Below are positions 10,315 through 19,916 of a stretch of DNA of 64,000 bases, piece after piece (the stretch's first letter is position 1; every line of letters starts with the position of its first letter). Under the pieces are notes generated by a model that was not told the origin of the DNA, made no database searches, and saw nothing but the letters and a program-made list of their open reading frames with translations. The stretch lies in NCBI GenBank assembly GCA_026707445.1, contig JAPOWV010000013.1, positions 1 through 64,000 on the forward strand, read 5' to 3'. The translations under genes and the position numbers were made by a program. This DNA is from Gammaproteobacteria bacterium (GTDB lineage: Bacteria; Pseudomonadota; Gammaproteobacteria; Steroidobacterales; Foliamicaceae).

Positions 10315-10942
10315 GCCGGATTCGGGCGGTGAGATCCGGCGGCGCGAACTGCCCCCGAGCCGGCGCAGCGCAGGGGAATTTGATTTATCGGGGGGGGGGG
10401 GGGGGTTAAGGACCGGGCCTGGAAGCCCCTTTTCGATTCGCCTGAAACACATTTCGTATTGCCTGAAGCCGCCTCGATCCCCTCTTTACCCGTTCCCCCG
10501 AAAACGGCCTTAACATATTACAACGCCGGGCTTTTCTTACCATCCTCGGCGCCAAAATTTCGCGGCATTTTACCAAAAAATCCGCAATGTGACGCAAGAA
10601 GACTCAAGTCACCTCAATCCCCTGATAATCCCGTGATGAAGGGGGTTGAATGGGTTGGGGCGGTCGCCGACTCTGCGGATGGGCACTTGTGGGCATTGCT
10701 CGCCACGTTTCCCAGCGCAGTGCTGATAACGGGAGACCAGCTTCTCATCAGGGAACCTCCCTCTTCAGGTTCCGTGATTTCGCCGCGCCGCTTCAGGGAT
10801 TTGTACCAGCCCGACAGACAATGACCCGCCGCACCACCAGTTGGTAAAATTGGGCAGGAGGCGAACGACATGGGCAATGCTCGGTCATACGGTAGACTGA
10901 AGCGGTTGGAGCGGTTTCCGACCACACGGACGCGCGCGTGAG
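10315..10942. other. 628-bp intergenic region, no confident gene
   Basis: This separates the divergent giant gene and tdh. Besides the poly-G run it holds AT-rich stretches (10505-10580) that could carry a minus-strand promoter (TAATAT read on the minus strand near 10515). It also has a perfect 7-bp stem at 10752-10758/10767-10773 with an 8-base loop. A 103-codon minus frame (10614-10925) and a 121-codon plus frame (10459-10824) overlap each other and show no recognisable domain, signal peptide or convincing ribosome-binding site, so neither is called. Confidence 0.6.
10390..10405 (-). repeat. 16-base homopolymer (poly-C on the coding strand) upstream of the giant adhesin-like gene
   Basis: Sixteen consecutive G on the plus strand, so poly-C for the minus-strand gene. 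It lies 76 nt upstream of the ATG at 10314. A minus-strand ATG at 10452 reads through the run in frame into the giant gene with no stop, so slippage by one base would break or restore that longer frame. If 10314 is the only start, the run lies in the leader. The length may be affected by sequencing or assembly. Confidence 0.8.
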
Positions 10943-11971
10943 ATGAAGGCCCTCGTCAAGTCGCGATCCGAACCGGGGCTCTGGTTGCAGGATGTTGCGG
11001 AACCTGAACTCGGCATCAATGATGTTCTCGTGCGCATCGACCGGACCGGTGTCTGCGGCACGGACCTGAGCATCTTCAACTGGGACGCCTGGGCCCGGGA
11101 GACGATCGACGTACCCATGGTCGTGGGTCATGAATTCGTCGGTGAAGTGATCGAAACCGGTTCGAACGTGAGCGATTTTGAGCCGGGCGCAATCGTCAGC
11201 GGCGAAGGCCACGTGGTGTGCGGCACCTGCCGGAACTGCCTTGCCGGGCGCCGGCACCTCTGCGCGGATACCCGGGGGATCGGCGTCAACCGCCCCGGCG
11301 CATTTGCCGAATACCTGGTCCTGCCCATGACCAATGTCTGGCATCACGCGCCGGACGTCGACCTGGACGTGGCGTCGATCTTCGATCCTTTCGGCAACGC
11401 CGTGCATACCGCGCTGTCCGTTCCGGTGCTGGGCGAAGACGTGCTGGTCACCGGTTCGGGGCCGATCGGCGCAATGGCGGTGGCCGTCGCCAGACACGCC
11501 GGCGCACGCTACGTGGTCGCGACGGACGTCAATCCCTACCGATTGGAGCTGGCCAGGAAGATGGGCGCGACCCTGGTGCTGGACGCGCGCACCGAGCGCG
11601 TCGCGGATGCCCAGAAAAAGCTCGGCATGGTGGAGGGATTCGACGTGGGCCTGGAAATGTCGGGCAATGACCGCGCCTTCGAGGAGATGCTGGACAACAT
11701 GTGCCACGGCGGCAAGGTGGCCATGCTGGGGATTCCGAAGACGAAGATGGCGATCGACTGGAACAAGGTCGTGTTCAACATGCTGACCATCAAGGGAATC
11801 TACGGCCGCGAGATGTACGAGACCTGGTACAAGATGACCGTGATGTTGCAGAGCGGGCTCGACATTACACCGGTCATCACCCATCAGTTCCATTATTCGG
11901 AATTCGGAAAAGCCTTCGAGATCATGCGATCCGGAGATTGCGGAAAGATCATCCTGCACTGGAATGACTGA
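10943..11971 (+). CDS. tdh: L-threonine 3-dehydrogenase
   Basis: A 342-residue zinc-dependent medium-chain dehydrogenase oxidising L-threonine to 2-amino-3-oxobutyrate with NAD+. The catalytic-zinc region GVCGTD has Cys38 at the position known from E. coli Tdh, followed by GHEFVG. A structural-zinc loop is present ([16 protein letters not shown], four Cys). The Rossmann motif [11 protein letters not shown] and the Tdh-specific stretch [12 protein letters not shown] are visible. It overlaps the next gene, kbl, by 8 bp, the usual two-gene operon for converting threonine to glycine and acetyl-CoA. Length is typical of the family. No strong ribosome-binding site is seen, but the ATG matches the family N-terminus. 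Confidence 0.97.
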   Translation: MKALVKSRSEPGLWLQDVAEPELGINDVLVRIDRTGVCGTDLSIFNWDAWARETIDVPMVVGHEFVGEVIETGSNVSDFEPGAIVSGEGHVVCGTCRNCLAGRRHLCADTRGIGVNRPGAFAEYLVLPMTNVWHHAPDVDLDVASIFDPFGNAVHTALSVPVLGEDVLVTGSGPIGAMAVAVARHAGARYVVATDVNPYRLELARKMGATLVLDARTERVADAQKKLGMVEGFDVGLEMSGNDRAFEEMLDNMCHGGKVAMLGIPKTKMAIDWNKVVFNMLTIKGIYGREMYETWYKMTVMLQSGLDITPVITHQFHYSEFGKAFEIMRSGDCGKIILHWND

Positions 11972-13157
11972 TTCGTACGAAGCCTTATCAAGGCAGTTCG
12001 GCGCGACTCTGGGAGCGATCCGGGATCAGGGCCTGCACAAGGACGAGCGCGTACTGACCACGCCGCAGCGGGCCCACATCGGCGTGGCCGGCGGCGCGCA
12101 GGTGATCAACCTGTGCGCCAACAACTACCTCGGGCTGGCGGATCATCCCGAGGTCATCGGCGCGGCCCACGAGGGCCTGGACCGGTGGGGATACGGCCTC
12201 TCGTCGGTACGGTTCATCTGCGGCACCCAGGCGATCCACAAGGAGCTTGAGGCCAGTCTTTCGAAGTTCCTGGGAATGGACGACACCATTCTCTACACGT
12301 CCTGTTTCGATGCGAACACGGGCCTGTTCGAAACACTGCTGGGGCCGGATGACGCCATCATTTCAGACGAACTGAACCATGCCAGCATCATCGACGGCAT
12401 CAGGCTCTGCAAGGCGCAGCGTCACCGGTATCGCAATAACGACATGGGGGCGCTCAAGGCCAGTCTTCAGGACGCTTCCGGTGCGCGAACGCGCCTGATC
12501 GCAACCGACGGGGTCTTTTCCATGGACGGCGCCGTCGCCGATCTGCCCGGCATATGCGACCTGGCCGACAAATATGGCGCCCTGGTCATGGTGGACGACT
12601 CGCATGGCGTGGGGTTCATGGGAGACAACGGGCGGGGCACGCCCGAATATCACCGGGTCGTCGAACGGATCGATATCGTCACCGGCACACTGGGCAAGGC
12701 GCTGGGAGGCGCCAGCGGCGGCTATACCGCCGCGCGTCAGGAGATCGTGGACCTGCTGCGCCAGCGGTCCCGGCCGTACCTGTTCTCCAATTCGCTGGCG
12801 CCGTCGATCGTGACCGCATCGATCAAGGCCATCGAACTTCTCGCGACCGACACCGAGCTACGCGACCGCCTGTGGGCCAACACCCGGTTTTTCAGGGAGC
12901 GGATCGCGGTGGCGGGTTTCGAGATCCTCCCGGGACAGCACCCCATCGTGCCGATCATGCTGGGCGATGCCGCGCTCGCCAACCGGTTCGCCAACCGCAT
13001 GCTCGAAAAAGGGGTCTATGTAATCGGGTTTTCCTACCCGGTCGTGCCGAAAGGCAAGGCCCGTATTCGCACACAGATTTCCGCCGCGCATTCGCTGGAG
13101 GACCTGGAAACCGCCGTGGAGAAATTTGCCGAAACGAAGGCCGAAATACGCGCATAG
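11964..13157 (+). CDS. kbl: Glycine C-acetyltransferase (2-amino-3-ketobutyrate CoA ligase)
   Basis: A 397-residue PLP-dependent alpha-oxoamine synthase that cleaves the Tdh product with CoA to glycine and acetyl-CoA. Visible features are [14 protein letters not shown] near the N-terminus, [11 protein letters not shown], the cofactor-binding [11 protein letters not shown] (about residues 210-220), and the PLP lysine Lys245 in [11 protein letters not shown]. The start overlaps the end of tdh by 8 bp, indicating translational coupling. Length and motifs match E. coli Kbl closely, and the cytoplasmic role in threonine catabolism is secure. Confidence 0.97.
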   Translation: MTDSYEALSRQFGATLGAIRDQGLHKDERVLTTPQRAHIGVAGGAQVINLCANNYLGLADHPEVIGAAHEGLDRWGYGLSSVRFICGTQAIHKELEASLSKFLGMDDTILYTSCFDANTGLFETLLGPDDAIISDELNHASIIDGIRLCKAQRHRYRNNDMGALKASLQDASGARTRLIATDGVFSMDGAVADLPGICDLADKYGALVMVDDSHGVGFMGDNGRGTPEYHRVVERIDIVTGTLGKALGGASGGYTAARQEIVDLLRQRSRPYLFSNSLAPSIVTASIKAIELLATDTELRDRLWANTRFFRERIAVAGFEILPGQHPIVPIMLGDAALANRFANRMLEKGVYVIGFSYPVVPKGKARIRTQISAAHSLEDLETAVEKFAETKAEIRA

Positions 13158-13206
13158 TCCGGGCGCGTCAGTCGAGTACGCCAGCGAGGCGATGGCCCCC
13201 TCTTGC

Positions 13207-13956
13207 TCATCGGATCTCCGCCCCCGCCGCCGCGATAGTCGCCCGGGCGAGCGCCCTGGTGGAGTTGATGACCGGAACGGGCAGTTCGCCTTCGCTCAGA
13301 ACAAGCGGGATCTCGGTGCAGCCGGCGATGATTGCCTCAGCCCCCCGCTCGATCAGCGTGGCGGCCAGATCGCGCACTGACCGCTGAACCTCGGGGCCCT
13401 TGTCGCCTGCCTTGATACAGGTGATCAGTCGCATGAGCTCGGCCACATCGGGTGCTTCGGGGACGACGGGCGTGACGCCCCGATCGCGCAGCGCTTGCTG
13501 GAAACCTCCGAACTCGAGGCAGCCGTCCGTTGCGAGAATCCCGACGCTCGAGTAGTCCTTGCAGGCATCGGCGGTCACTTCAATGATTGATATCAACGGA
13601 ATGGTCGTGAGTTCCGCCAGCGGCTCCAGAAAGGCATGCGCGGAGTTGCACGGCATCACGAGGAAGTCGGCGCCGGCGGCCTCCAGCCGCCGTCCCATCC
13701 GCCCGATGATCGGGCCTGGATCATCGCCGTCTCCCAGGATGGCGGCCTGTCTGTTCGGCACCTTGGTGTTGTTGTCGACCAGCATGGGGATGTGGTCCTG
13801 GTCACAGCCGGCCTTCGTGAGCGAGACCACTTCAGACAGGAAATCGATGGTCGCGTCCGGACCCATACCGCCCAGGACGCCGACAGTCTTGAAGCTTGCA
13901 GAGAGACCGCTCACGCCCGAAAATTCAAACCGGGTTGTCCGGACCGCGCTCGGCAT
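13207..13956 (-). CDS. Aspartate/glutamate racemase family protein
   Basis: A 249-residue protein of the cofactor-independent Asp/Glu racemase fold. It has the N-terminal VGVLGGMGPDATIDF motif and both catalytic cysteines: Cys103 in MPCNSAH and Cys213 in GCTEIPL. This most resembles the YgeA/aspartate racemase branch; the substrate cannot be told from sequence. It converges on kbl and diverges from the Gfo/Idh/MocA gene across only 35 bp. The GVLGG core starts about 25 residues into the frame, so a GTG at 13914 is an alternative start, which would leave room for a leader in the short divergent gap. Confidence 0.88.
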   Translation of the reverse strand: MPSAVRTTRFEFSGVSGLSASFKTVGVLGGMGPDATIDFLSEVVSLTKAGCDQDHIPMLVDNNTKVPNRQAAILGDGDDPGPIIGRMGRRLEAAGADFLVMPCNSAHAFLEPLAELTTIPLISIIEVTADACKDYSSVGILATDGCLEFGGFQQALRDRGVTPVVPEAPDVAELMRLITCIKAGDKGPEVQRSVRDLAATLIERGAEAIIAGCTEIPLVLSEGELPVPVINSTRALARATIAAAGAEIR

Positions 13957-13962
13957 CGGGTT

Positions 13963-13990
13963 TCACAATCGCATATTAATATATTTGTGA
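13963..13990. promoter_or_regulatory. Divergent promoter/operator candidate with nested palindromes
   Basis: Between the divergent racemase and oxidoreductase genes, an outer inverted repeat TCACAA (13963-13968) / TTGTGA (13985-13990) flanks a perfect AT palindrome ATATTAATAT (13973-13982). It can supply -10-like hexamers for both directions, and its right arm nearly touches the ATG at 13992. The regulator is unknown. Confidence 0.5.
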
Positions 13991-13991
13991 C

Positions 13992-15215
13992 ATGCAAGAG
14001 GCAAAATCCAAGCCGGTCATGGCGGCACCAAGCACGGTGCCGTCGGGGCGGCTGCGAATGGGAATGGTTGGGGGAGGCGCAGGAGGTTTCATAGGAGATC
14101 TTCACCGTAAATCCGCTGCACTGGATGGCGAAGTGCATCTTGTGTGCGGCGCCTTCAGCAGCGATCCCGCCAAGTGCGCACAAACCGGCCGCGACTGTTT
14201 TCTTGATTCGAGCCGGGTTTACCCGGCCTGGCGACAGATGCTTGAAGCCGAGGCCGCATTGCCGGAGCCGGAACGCATGGAGTTTGTTTCGATAGTGACG
14301 CCTAACGATCTTCACCTGCCTGTGGCGTCCGCGGCGCTCGAGGCCGGATTTCACGTCATTTGCGACAAACCCGTCGCGCGCAACCTGGCCGAGGCGCTGA
14401 AGCTTGAGCAGGCTGTGGAATCCGCCGACGGGCTGTTTGCCGTGACCTACACCTATCTTGGTTATCCGATGGTCAAGGAGGCGCGCCGGCGCGTCGCGGC
14501 CGGGGAGATTGGGGAAGTCCGCAAGGTTTACGTTGAATATCTCCAGGGCTGGCTGTCGAACCGCATCGAGCAGACCGGGCACAAGCAGGCGAGCTGGCGA
14601 ACCGATCCCGAGCGGTCGGGGCCCAGCGGTTGCATGGCGGACATCGGCACTCACGCCGAAACGCTCGTGGCCTATGTGCTCGGGGAGAAAATTTCGAGCG
14701 TATGCGCACTGCTTGCCCGAACGATCGAAGGCCGGCCCCTGGACGACGACGGCGATGTGCTGTTTCGCACCGAAAGCGGCGTTCGGGGCGTACTTTCGGC
14801 CAGCCAGATTTGCACCGGCGAGGAAAACGACCTCACGATTCGCATCTACGGCGACGCCGGCGGCCTCGAGTGGCGGCACGGCGACCCGAACACGCTCTGG
14901 CAAAAGGCGCAAGGACGCCCGGCAACGCGCTTGCGGGCGGGCACTGACCAGGATTACCTGTCGGAATCGGCCCGGATGCACTGCAGAACCCCGGCCGGCC
15001 ATCCGGAAGGCTACCTGGAGGCGTTTGCCAACATCTACAGGAACTTTGCCAGGGCAATCGAGGCTCACCGGAACGGCCGGGACCCGGACCCGCTTTTCGA
15101 TTACCCGGGGATCGAACAGGGAGTGTCCAGTCTCGCATTCGTGGATGCGGTGCTGAACAGTCATGCCAATGGCCACGCCTGGACAGCTATAAACCACGGG
15201 AGCGCATCGCAGTGA
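13992..15215 (+). CDS. Gfo/Idh/MocA family NAD(P)-dependent oxidoreductase
   Basis: A 407-residue protein with an N-terminal Rossmann domain ([16 protein letters not shown], about residues 24-39), then [14 protein letters not shown] and the family-defining [12 protein letters not shown], whose EKP-like motif is DKP here. A C-terminal GFO substrate domain follows. Family members oxidise or epimerise sugars and cyclitols and take part in keto-sugar steps. It is followed by a sugar isomerase (19-bp gap) and an overlapping permease, indicating one operon. A shorter start at the ATG at 14019 is plausible, because the upstream palindrome abuts the first ATG. Substrate is not known. Confidence 0.92.
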   Translation: MQEAKSKPVMAAPSTVPSGRLRMGMVGGGAGGFIGDLHRKSAALDGEVHLVCGAFSSDPAKCAQTGRDCFLDSSRVYPAWRQMLEAEAALPEPERMEFVSIVTPNDLHLPVASAALEAGFHVICDKPVARNLAEALKLEQAVESADGLFAVTYTYLGYPMVKEARRRVAAGEIGEVRKVYVEYLQGWLSNRIEQTGHKQASWRTDPERSGPSGCMADIGTHAETLVAYVLGEKISSVCALLARTIEGRPLDDDGDVLFRTESGVRGVLSASQICTGEENDLTIRIYGDAGGLEWRHGDPNTLWQKAQGRPATRLRAGTDQDYLSESARMHCRTPAGHPEGYLEAFANIYRNFARAIEAHRNGRDPDPLFDYPGIEQGVSSLAFVDAVLNSHANGHAWTAINHGSASQ

Positions 15216-15234
15216 ACAATCGCCGGGTTAACCG

Positions 15235-16311
15235 ATGAAGAGAATAAAAGGGCCTGCCGTATTCCTTGCGCAGTTCGTCTCTGAAGTTGCGCCCTTCAAC
15301 TCGTTTCGCGGCATCTGCCGCTGGGCGGCGTCCCTTGGCTTTCTAGGCGTGCAGGTGCCGACCTGGGAACGCTCGCTGTTCGATCTGGAGAAAGCCGCCG
15401 TCAGCGATGCCTATTGCGACGAAATTCGCGCCGTCTGCGATGACGAGGGCGTCGAAATAACGGAGCTGTCAACGCATCTTCAGGGTCAACTCGTTGCCGT
15501 GCATCCGGCGTACGACGAACAATTCGATGTATTCGCGCCCGCGTCGGTTCGCGGAGACCGCGACGCCAGAACCGCGTGGGCGGTCGAACAACTGAAGCTG
15601 GCCGCACAGGCCAGCCGCAGGCTGGGACTTACGGCGCACGCCACGTTTCCCGGCGCTCTGCTCTGGCACACCGTATACCCCTGGCCGCAACGGCCCCAGG
15701 GGCTGGTTGCGCAGGGATTCGCCGAACTCGCGCGGCGGTGGCGGCCATTGCTTGACGCATTTGATGAATGCAACGTTGACGTTTGCTATGAGATTCATCC
15801 CGGCGAGGACCTGCATGACGGCGCCACATTCGAGCGGTTTCTTGAAGCCACCGGGAATCACGGGCGCGCGAAGATTCTTTACGATCCCAGCCATCTTCTT
15901 CTGCAGCAAATCGACTACCTGGCGTTCATCGACATCTACCACGAGCGAATCGGCATGTTTCATGTCAAGGATGCCGAGTTCCTGCCGAACGGGCGAAGCG
16001 GCCTCTACGGAGGCTACCAGGATTGGATCGACCGACCCGGGCGATTCCGCTCGGTTGGCGACGGCCAGATTGATTTTGCGTCGATCTTCAGCAAGCTCAC
16101 CCGGTACGGCTTCGACGGATGGGCCGTGCTCGAGTGGGAATGCTGCATCAAGCAACCCGAGCAGGGCGCCCGGGAAGGGGCGCAGTTCATCCTGGAACAC
16201 CTGATTACGCCGACCGAAAAGGCGTTTGACGATTTCGCCGGGGCCGCCGACGATGAAGCCCGAAATCGGCGCATACTGGGACTGGGCGCGACCTCGTCGA
16301 AAACGCAGTGA
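15235..16311 (+). CDS. Sugar phosphate isomerase/epimerase-like TIM barrel protein
   Basis: A 358-residue protein of the AP-endonuclease-2/xylose isomerase-like TIM-barrel superfamily. Metal-site segments are visible in barrel order: ELSTHLQGQ, CYEIHPGEDLHDG, LYDPSHLLLQ, GMFHVKDAEF and WAVLEWECC. These acidic and His residues are those usually used for a divalent metal. Such proteins are often paired with Gfo/Idh/MocA oxidoreductases, as here, in inositol or 3-keto-sugar metabolism. No signal peptide, so cytoplasmic. Its stop overlaps the GTG start of the downstream permease (GTGA). Confidence 0.9.
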   Translation: MKRIKGPAVFLAQFVSEVAPFNSFRGICRWAASLGFLGVQVPTWERSLFDLEKAAVSDAYCDEIRAVCDDEGVEITELSTHLQGQLVAVHPAYDEQFDVFAPASVRGDRDARTAWAVEQLKLAAQASRRLGLTAHATFPGALLWHTVYPWPQRPQGLVAQGFAELARRWRPLLDAFDECNVDVCYEIHPGEDLHDGATFERFLEATGNHGRAKILYDPSHLLLQQIDYLAFIDIYHERIGMFHVKDAEFLPNGRSGLYGGYQDWIDRPGRFRSVGDGQIDFASIFSKLTRYGFDGWAVLEWECCIKQPEQGAREGAQFILEHLITPTEKAFDDFAGAADDEARNRRILGLGATSSKTQ

Positions 16312-17552
16312 AGGTCAAGACCCGGGTTCAACTGTCAGCGATGATGTTCCTGCAGTACTTCCTGTGGGGCGCCTGGTGGGTCACGCTCGGTTCCTACATG
16401 GTGGCCATCGGTTTCAGCGACATCATCGGCCGGACCTATGCTACGCAGGGCTGGGGCGCGATCATCGCGCCCCTGTTCGTGGGGATGATCGCGGACCGCT
16501 ATTTTTCCGCGCAGCGGGTGATGGGAACGCTGCACCTGATCGGCGCCGGGCTGCTGTTTTACCTGTCCACGATCACGGACTCCAGGCTCGAGTTCTACCT
16601 GACGACGCTGATCTACATGGCGACGTTCATGCCGACCCTGCCCCTGAGCAATACGGTAGCTTTCAACGCCATGCGCGATACCCAAAAGGAGTTTCCGCCG
16701 ATACGGGTGCTGGGGACCATCGGGTGGATTGTCGCCGGACTGGCCTTGAGTTTCGTTCTCGCGCCGCTCGTGCTGGCGAGCGATTCCGCGATAACGATAG
16801 AGCAGACCGTCTGGCCTGTTCGGCTGGCCGCCGGCGCCGCACTATTGCTCGGGCTGTTCGCGTTCACGCTGCCCGACGCGCCGCCCAGCGCGGCCGGAAC
16901 CGCCCCGAAGGGCATTGTCGGAATACTGGGGCTTGACGTGTTCCGCAGCGGCGCAACGCGCGCCTTCTGGGTGTTTATCGCCTGTTCGCTGTTGATCTGC
17001 GTGCCTCTGGCCTTCTATTACGGTTACACGAACGCATTCCTGGTGGACAAGGGGGCGCCGAACGCCGTGGCGCTCCAGTCACTCGGCCAAGTGTCGGAAA
17101 TCGTCTTCATGCTGATACTCCCCCTGATGTTCGTTCGGCTGGGGATCAAGTATGTGCTGCTGGTGGGCATGGTCGCCTGGGCGGTGCGATACGTCCTGTT
17201 CGCCCTGGGCTATTCGGGCTCCGAAATCATTCTTGGACTGGCGGTGGCCGGCATTCTCCTGCATGGGATCTGCTACGACTTTTTCTTCGTGGCCGGCCAG
17301 ATTTACGTGGACAAGTCCCTGCCTAGGGAAACGCGCGGCCGGGCGCAGTCCTTTCTTGCCTTGACGACGCTGGGCGTCGGCGCCCTTCTGGGCGGAGAGC
17401 TGGCCAATGCGGTGGTGAACGCGAATTCCGCGGATGGAACCGTGGATTGGCGCACGGTCTGGCTCATCCCCGCCGCCCTGTCAGCCGCCGTTACCGTGGC
17501 GTTTCTGCTCCTGTTCAGGAACGCCAAGGCTCGGCAGAACGACGATTCCTGA
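16308..17552 (+). CDS. MFS permease, nucleoside/H+ symporter-like
   Basis: A 414-residue membrane protein with about 12 hydrophobic segments. The N-terminus (QLSAMMFLQYFLWGAWWVTLG) and APLFVGMIADRYF match the NupG/XapB-like nucleoside:proton symporter branch of the major facilitator superfamily. Members in sugar-catabolic operons often import sugars rather than nucleosides. The GTG start at 16308 overlaps the TGA of the isomerase by 4 bp, so it is co-translated with the sugar module and probably imports that module's substrate or product (inference). Confidence 0.88.
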   Translation: MKVKTRVQLSAMMFLQYFLWGAWWVTLGSYMVAIGFSDIIGRTYATQGWGAIIAPLFVGMIADRYFSAQRVMGTLHLIGAGLLFYLSTITDSRLEFYLTTLIYMATFMPTLPLSNTVAFNAMRDTQKEFPPIRVLGTIGWIVAGLALSFVLAPLVLASDSAITIEQTVWPVRLAAGAALLLGLFAFTLPDAPPSAAGTAPKGIVGILGLDVFRSGATRAFWVFIACSLLICVPLAFYYGYTNAFLVDKGAPNAVALQSLGQVSEIVFMLILPLMFVRLGIKYVLLVGMVAWAVRYVLFALGYSGSEIILGLAVAGILLHGICYDFFFVAGQIYVDKSLPRETRGRAQSFLALTTLGVGALLGGELANAVVNANSADGTVDWRTVWLIPAALSAAVTVAFLLLFRNAKARQNDDS

Positions 17553-17569
17553 ATACCTGCAACCGGGCC

Positions 17570-18214
17570 CTATGTTTTTCCGGGCGGCAGACCGATCAGA
17601 CGCCGTATTTCCGGCGGAGGACCGTCGAAGCGGGCCAGGGAAACGTTGCCGACGAAGCCGAGCAAACGGATGCCGACGTCCGATGAGTAGTATCCGGTCA
17701 TTGCGACATAGCGGAAGCGCTTGAAAAACTCGTAATCGCCACCGTGGCCGCCGCTCGCGATGGCGTCCACCATACGCCCCGCGTCGGCTGGAGAAGCCTG
17801 CAGGAATCCCGCGTCCGCAAGCCGCTCCAGCCCGTCAAGGATGGTTGCGCGGTCCGCCGTCTGCACCGGGTAGGGAGCACTGATCCACTCGTCAATGAAC
17901 TCCGGTACGCCGATCTCGCTCGCGGCCGGCGATTCCCAATCCGGCGGCAGAATGAGGTCGCCGAGTTTTTCGGTCAGGTCGAGTTGCGGACGAGTCATGG
18001 TCAGCGGCCACGGCACGGTCGGATTCAACAGGTCCGGATCCCGGCCATACCCGGCCGGCGATTCGGGAACGGGCCGCGAAACGTCCTCGGTCTGCCCGGG
18101 GTCGTCAGCACAGCCTGACAGCATGGGGGGAACCAGGGGGAGCGTCAGCCCGGCGCGCGCCAGCCAGGCGAGCGTCTCGCGGCGCGTCAATGTTCGTCCC
18201 TGCTTATGCCCCAT
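17570..18214 (-). CDS. Gluconate 2-dehydrogenase subunit 3 family protein
   Basis: A 214-residue exported small subunit. The N-terminus carries a Tat-like twin arginine (LTRRETLAWLARAGL) and a hydrophobic stretch ending LSGC, so it may be a Tat-exported lipoprotein. The body contains the family pattern DLILPPDWESPAASEIGVPEFIDEW and a late FFKRFRYVAMTGYY segment. In this family the small subunit partners a flavoprotein dehydrogenase in the periplasm. It overlaps the upstream GMC oxidoreductase gene by 11 bp, fixing that partner. No cytochrome subunit is encoded next to it. Confidence 0.9.
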   Translation of the reverse strand: MGHKQGRTLTRRETLAWLARAGLTLPLVPPMLSGCADDPGQTEDVSRPVPESPAGYGRDPDLLNPTVPWPLTMTRPQLDLTEKLGDLILPPDWESPAASEIGVPEFIDEWISAPYPVQTADRATILDGLERLADAGFLQASPADAGRMVDAIASGGHGGDYEFFKRFRYVAMTGYYSSDVGIRLLGFVGNVSLARFDGPPPEIRRLIGLPPGKT

Positions 18215-19916
18215 GGCCGGCCCTGTCCGCGATGTGGTCTGCGGCGCGCCACGCGAAAGCCATGATGGTCAGCGTGGGGTTCTTGTGCGCATTGGTGGGG
18301 AAAACCGCGCCGTCAACCACATAGAGATTCGGAACGCCCCAGACCCGTCCGTACGGGTCGGTTACCGAGTTGTTCCTGGACGTGCCGCATCGGGCGCCGC
18401 CAACCTCGTGAATGATCTCTCCGGGCTTGCTCATCGCGTCGCGAACATCGTCCGGAATGTCGTCCAGCATCCGCCCGCCCGCGGCGTCGATGAATTCGGC
18501 CATTGACTTTTGGGCATGCGCGGTCTGGCGCACTTCCTGTTCGCTCCACTGGTAGCTGAATCGGGGCGCGGGGATACCGAACCGGTCCGTGACGGTTGGG
18601 TGCAGCGAGACCGTGTTCTGCCGCCGCGGTATGGTTTCGCCACGCTGCGCAAACCGCACAAAAGTTCCGTAATAACGCCGGGCGTCGGCTTTCAGGGCAG
18701 CGCCCCACGCGGTCGGTGAAACGGAATCAAAGTGGCGGAAAGTTTCCGCGCCCGGATCCCACCGCCCTCCGGACACTTCAATGTGGTAGCCGCGGGCAAA
18801 ATCCAGCGCGCCGCTTCTCTGCTCGTCGAGCCCCCACCACGGGATGTAAATGTGCGGGTACCAGATGCCGAAGTCGTTAAACGGCGGCAGGTTCTCCAGC
18901 GCAGGAAACTGTGCCCATATCGAACTGCCGATCGTATCGGAGATGCAATGGCCGAGCAGGCCATCGTCCGCGCCTATGCCGTCCGGAAACCGTGGGTTCT
19001 TCGAATTCATCAGGATGCGCACGCTTTCCATCGCGCTGGCGCCAAGAACGATCGTTCGGCCGGAAACCGTCCGGTGTTCACCGAGGGTCTTGTCCACATA
19101 CGAGATGCCGGTCGCCTTGCCGTCGCTGCCGATTTCCACTTCGTAGACCATCGCGTCCGTGACGATATCGAGATGGCCGCTGGCGATGGCCGGCGGTATC
19201 AGTACGGTGGTGGACTGGAAATTGGCGGCGATGGAGCAGCCGCGCCGGCAGGGCGTGGCGTAGATGCAGGGTGGGCGGCCGTTGGTTGGCCGGGTAATTA
19301 CGGCAATGTGGCTCGCCACCACGGGGCGGCCCAGTTTCCTTCCGCCTTCCATGACCAGCAACTCGTGGGCGCGCGGCGGCGGCGGCTCGTGCAGGATGCC
19401 CGCCGGCGAATCGGGCGCATCGGCCAGCCCGTCGGCGGTTCCGGTAATGCCGACCACCTGTTCCGTCTTGTCGTACCAGGGCGCAATCTCGTCATAGCCG
19501 AACGGCCAGTCGACCCCGATGCCGTCATGACTGGCCGCCTTGAAGTCATGATCGGCAAGACGCAACGATACGCGTCCCCAGTGATTGGTGCGTCCCCCCA
19601 GCATGCGCGCGCGGAACCATCGGAAGTCGGTGTCCGGCTGCGACAGGTACGGCTCCCCCGGCACATCCCAGCCGCCGTCCACCGTCGCGTCGTAATATCC
19701 GAAAGGTTTATCGGGCGTCCTCGCTGCGCGAAGCGGCGCATCCTTGTCCATGCCCCACATTGGCGTCTCCAGAACCGGATCGTAGTGACGGCCCGCTTCC
19801 AGCATGCATACCCTGGCGCCCCGCAGGGTGAGCGCGTAGGCCGCCATGCTCCCCGCGGCGCCGGACCCGACCACAATTACGTCGTAAGCGTCAGCCATCA
19901 TCTGCCGCCGGCCCAT
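18204..19916 (-). CDS. GMC oxidoreductase (gluconate 2-dehydrogenase / glycoside 3-dehydrogenase-like large subunit)
   Basis: A 570-residue FAD flavoprotein: VIVVGSGAAGSMAAY dinucleotide fold near the N-terminus, RMLGGRTNHWGRVSLR in the middle (typical of the gluconate 2-dehydrogenase/fructoside 3-dehydrogenase-like group), and C-terminal HEVGGARCG plus VDGAVFPTNAHKNPTLTIMA with the active-site His/Asn. It has no signal peptide and is probably co-exported with the Tat subunit encoded just downstream. Methionines at 19901 and 19898 are alternative starts. It probably oxidises a sugar hydroxyl in the periplasm; C3 oxidation is inferred from the DUF1080 hydrolase neighbour. Confidence 0.92.
   Translation of the reverse strand: MGRRQMMADAYDVIVVGSGAAGSMAAYALTLRGARVCMLEAGRHYDPVLETPMWGMDKDAPLRAARTPDKPFGYYDATVDGGWDVPGEPYLSQPDTDFRWFRARMLGGRTNHWGRVSLRLADHDFKAASHDGIGVDWPFGYDEIAPWYDKTEQVVGITGTADGLADAPDSPAGILHEPPPPRAHELLVMEGGRKLGRPVVASHIAVITRPTNGRPPCIYATPCRRGCSIAANFQSTTVLIPPAIASGHLDIVTDAMVYEVEIGSDGKATGISYVDKTLGEHRTVSGRTIVLGASAMESVRILMNSKNPRFPDGIGADDGLLGHCISDTIGSSIWAQFPALENLPPFNDFGIWYPHIYIPWWGLDEQRSGALDFARGYHIEVSGGRWDPGAETFRHFDSVSPTAWGAALKADARRYYGTFVRFAQRGETIPRRQNTVSLHPTVTDRFGIPAPRFSYQWSEQEVRQTAHAQKSMAEFIDAAGGRMLDDIPDDVRDAMSKPGEIIHEVGGARCGTSRNNSVTDPYGRVWGVPNLYVVDGAVFPTNAHKNPTLTIMAFAWRAADHIADRAGHGA

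Noticed and set aside
37..10332. Two very long plus-strand open frames (about 1128 and 2182 codons)
   Set aside because: Their translations are Arg/Gly/Val-rich without domains or a signal peptide. The minus strand encodes an uninterrupted Calx-beta protein with a clean signal peptide, so these are high-GC antisense shadows.
10614..10925. 103-codon minus-strand frame in the tdh upstream region
   Set aside because: No ribosome-binding site or recognisable domain, and it overlaps an equally long plus frame. Kept only as part of the intergenic description.
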